Below, piece after piece: positions 61,935 through 64,000 of a DNA stretch of 64,000 nucleotides. This stretch comes from Castanea sativa (taxonomy: Eukaryota > Streptophyta > Magnoliopsida > Fagales > Fagaceae): positions 80,543,987-80,607,986 of the forward strand of contig NC_134017.1 of NCBI RefSeq assembly GCF_040712315.1, read 5' to 3'. Every line of letters begins with the position of its first letter. The first letter of the stretch is position 1. The notes under the pieces are model-generated. The model was not told the DNA's origin. It was given only the letters and a program-made list of their open reading frames with translations, and did not search any database. The position numbers and the translations under genes were made by a program.

Positions 61935-62037
61935 CAGCAATATAGATTTGGCTACCGAGAGGAACAAATGGAGATTTGTGGGTTTGCAAGGCCTTAAACT
62001 TGAGAATAATTTTTGATCTTCAACAGGCTGAAACTCA

Positions 62038-62047
62038 CCTAATATAG
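62038..62047 (-). promoter_or_regulatory. TATA-like element of OSC-B
   Basis: The minus strand reads CTATATTAGG within sequence that aligns to the OSC-A promoter (there CTATATAAGG). One base change weakens the box. Transcription would start near 62,010 and the first leader exon would end at 61,935. Confidence 0.45.
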
Positions 62048-62389
62048 AAAAATCTACACTAATTAAGTATTAGAGAGTGCCGTAGTGACAAAGGTTTATT
62101 ACTCTAATTTCTTTTGGTTGGGTCAGCCGGATATATATTTGTTCACTACTAGGATGTCCACAAACTAATTAAGGCTAGTGGGAAAATATTAAAGTAACTG
62201 AATTCAAGATTGTGACTTATAACCAATGCTTGAGTGAGCACTCGTCCTCTAGCATTAATTGATTCCTCAGAAAGTACTGTGGTCCACGACTGAAACGTAC
62301 CCCTTAGGCTTTGAGAGAGTGAGAGAGATAGGATGCCTAGCTAAGTGATTGTCGGATGCAAATTTTTATAAAGAAATTACAATAACTTC

Positions 62390-62485
62390 TGTTAAGAACT
62401 TCACACCAAAGTTAGAATATGGCTACGAAGTGAACATAAATAAGAGGTGTGGGTAGTTTTGTGATCTTCAGTAGGCTACACCTAC
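62390..62485 (-). repeat. Second, decayed copy of the OSC-B leader/promoter segment
   Basis: TGTTAAGAACTT, GGCTAC, GTGGGT and GATCTTCA-AGGCT blocks appear in the same order as at 61,921-62,032. It is a diverged tandem duplication of the first leader exon region, with the splice donor lost (GTGTGAAG for GGTAAG). Confidence 0.5.
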
Positions 62486-62541
62486 TACGAGTTAAACGAT
62501 ATATATGTTGTCAGGAGGTAAATGTTGGTTTAGGTTTTGTT

Positions 62542-62603
62542 AATATATATATATATATATATATATATCTTCTTGTAGCCATAAAATATTGACATTAGAA
62601 AAA

Positions 62604-62654
<51 letters not shown>

Positions 62655-62709
62655 TCTTCTTGTAGCCATAAAATATTGACATTAGGAAAAATATATATAT
62701 ATATATATT
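62542..62709. repeat. TA microsatellite cluster with duplicated spacer
   Basis: TA runs (about 62,542-62,568, 62,612-62,648, 62,691-62,709) separated by two copies of TCTTCTTGTAGCCATAAAAT. An open frame through it is purely repeat-derived. The remainder of 62.8-63.7 kb shows no recognisable feature. Confidence 0.8.
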
Positions 62710-63764
62710 ATTTGCATTCATTAGTCAATTCAACCAGGTGAACTATATTAAGTTTTGATAAAGTCAGGCAAATTTGCCTACTTTTAAATAAAGCTTTCGG
62801 TCTCCTTTCTCAAAAAAATTTAAAAAAAAAAAACGTTTTGATAAGATGACTGAAAAGAAGAATGGGAAAGGGAGACATTTTTCACAAGATGATGTAACCT
62901 TTTTGTTAGCTCTAGCTAGATTTATATGATTTTTTTTCTTCTAATATAACATTGATGTTACAATTATGGGATGTCCCAAAATTTTATATATATACTGCAA
63001 ATATAAAATGCTTCAATAATATATCTATTAATCAACCATTCATTTTCTTTCATTATTTTCATCATTATCTATCACACAATAATTTATCCTCAGTAGTGGT
63101 TGGGATCCCATATAGTATGAAATTATTGATAATTGATTGAAAACCTTGGAAATAAATTTTCACCATTGGCATTTATAACCAACTACCCCCAAATCTACCA
63201 AACTGGCACTTTCAATATTTTTTTTTCTTTTGTCTTGATTACTCTAGATAATTAGAAGTTGTGTCTTGAAGCAATGGTAGATGTCTTCCACTCAAACAAC
63301 CTCAAGTTAGAGATATGGATTACATGACTAACCGTTTCTTTTTAACTGTATAAAATTGATATTTATGTACACTGGATATGACTTTTTTTTTTTTTTACTT
63401 GTTAGACAAAATATATTATTAACAAATGAACATAAACCACACATTACACATATTCATATTCTCTTATAGGATAAGTAGAAGTTGCTATAAAACAATCAAC
63501 AAGAGAATGTTATAATACATCTATTTAAATTACTGTGATAAGAGACTTGCAGATATTTTACTCTTCATGATTCCCTGTATTTCTTTCCAAACCTTTTTGC
63601 CTCGATATGATATCCAAGTGTGTATCTTTCAAACTCTGGACATCGAAACTGCTGGTTATAACTTGATGAAAGGTTTATCCCAATTGTTTCTTTGATGCAT
63701 GATTGAGACTTGAGAGAACACATAATGGGAAATCAACTCCCTACTAATTATATAATTAGTCGCA

Positions 63765-64000
63765 AGCCAGAAATGGATCCAAAATTTTAAGCTAGCGGAG
63801 ACTAGAGTATAAAGAAAAAAATAAAAAAATAAATAAAAATAAAAAAGGCATCCATATAGTATTAAAAAAATTATAAATATACAAATTTTTTTTTTTTTTT
63901 GAACAAAAGGTAGAGTAAAATTGGTTGTGATTATTTTTGAGTTATTTCTAAATACATTAAGATGCAATCATTTACCAACAAAGATAAAAACAATAACAAA
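63765..64000 (-). mobile_element. Composite TIR element, copy 3, cut by window end
   Basis: AGAAATGGATCCAAAATTTT and the following approximately 230 bases, up to GATGCAATCATTTACCAACA, match one terminal part of the elements at 39.9 and 59.1 kb. The rest lies beyond the window. Confidence 0.6.

Noticed and set aside
62530..62721. Open frame of alternating Tyr/Ile
   Set aside because: It is a translation of TA microsatellites and poly-A, not a protein.
1..64000. A triterpene biosynthetic gene cluster with P450s or transferases
   Set aside because: No such tailoring gene or fragment was recognised anywhere in the window.

Overview
The window looks like nuclear DNA of a woody eudicot: AT-rich, GT-AG introns, TIR/MITE, SINE and LTR elements, and a block of plant mitochondrial DNA. 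Repeat and protein style suggest Fagales (oak/chestnut type), but this is inference; no species-diagnostic sequence was searched.

The core is a tandem family of oxidosqualene cyclase (OSC, triterpene synthase) genes, all on the minus strand. OSC-B (50,679-61,552) can be read exon by exon: 17 coding exons with consistent splice sites and phases give an uninterrupted 762-residue protein. OSC-A (77-4,787) has exons 1-6 and runs off the left edge; its 309 visible residues differ from OSC-B at about nine positions. Two broken copies lie between them: psi1 (exons 12-15, 9,094-10,094, one-base deletion) and psi2 (exons 14-17, 26,696-27,762, in-frame stop). Because psi1 and psi2 both contain exons 14-15, the locus has held at least four OSC copies. 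OSC-B has two unusual active-site-region residues: MWIYCR instead of MWCYCR, and [10 protein letters not shown] instead of [10 protein letters not shown].

Layout: 1-5.4 kb OSC-A and its promoter; 5.5-9.0 kb MITEs and short tandem repeats; 9.1-10.3 kb psi1; 10.3-15.2 kb a Ty3 LTR remnant and a TIR element that seems to carry the 5' end of a host gene; 15,172-16,181 a solo LTR with perfect 5-bp target duplication; about 16.25-25.69 kb a mitochondrial insertion (NUMT) with nad3, a broken rps12, an internally deleted sdh3 and nad1 exon 2 running into a group II intron; 25.7-27.96 kb psi2; 28-32.2 kb a decayed plant-mobile-domain (PMD) gene; 32.2-37.5 kb retrotransposon sequence with two primer-binding sites and a zinc-knuckle gag; 38.8-49.5 kb LTRs, MITEs and a GC-rich satellite-bearing Harbinger-type element; 49.6-62.1 kb OSC-B with flanks; 62.1-64 kb repeats.

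The only gene in the window that looks complete and functional is OSC-B. OSC-A may be functional but cannot be judged. No P450, glycosyltransferase or acyltransferase partner is visible, so a triterpene biosynthetic cluster is not supported inside these 64 kb. The array gives good relative dating: a SINE in OSC-B intron 1 is absent from the same site of OSC-A, and another SINE in OSC-A intron 1 sits in one copy of a local tandem duplication whose other copy is the empty site.
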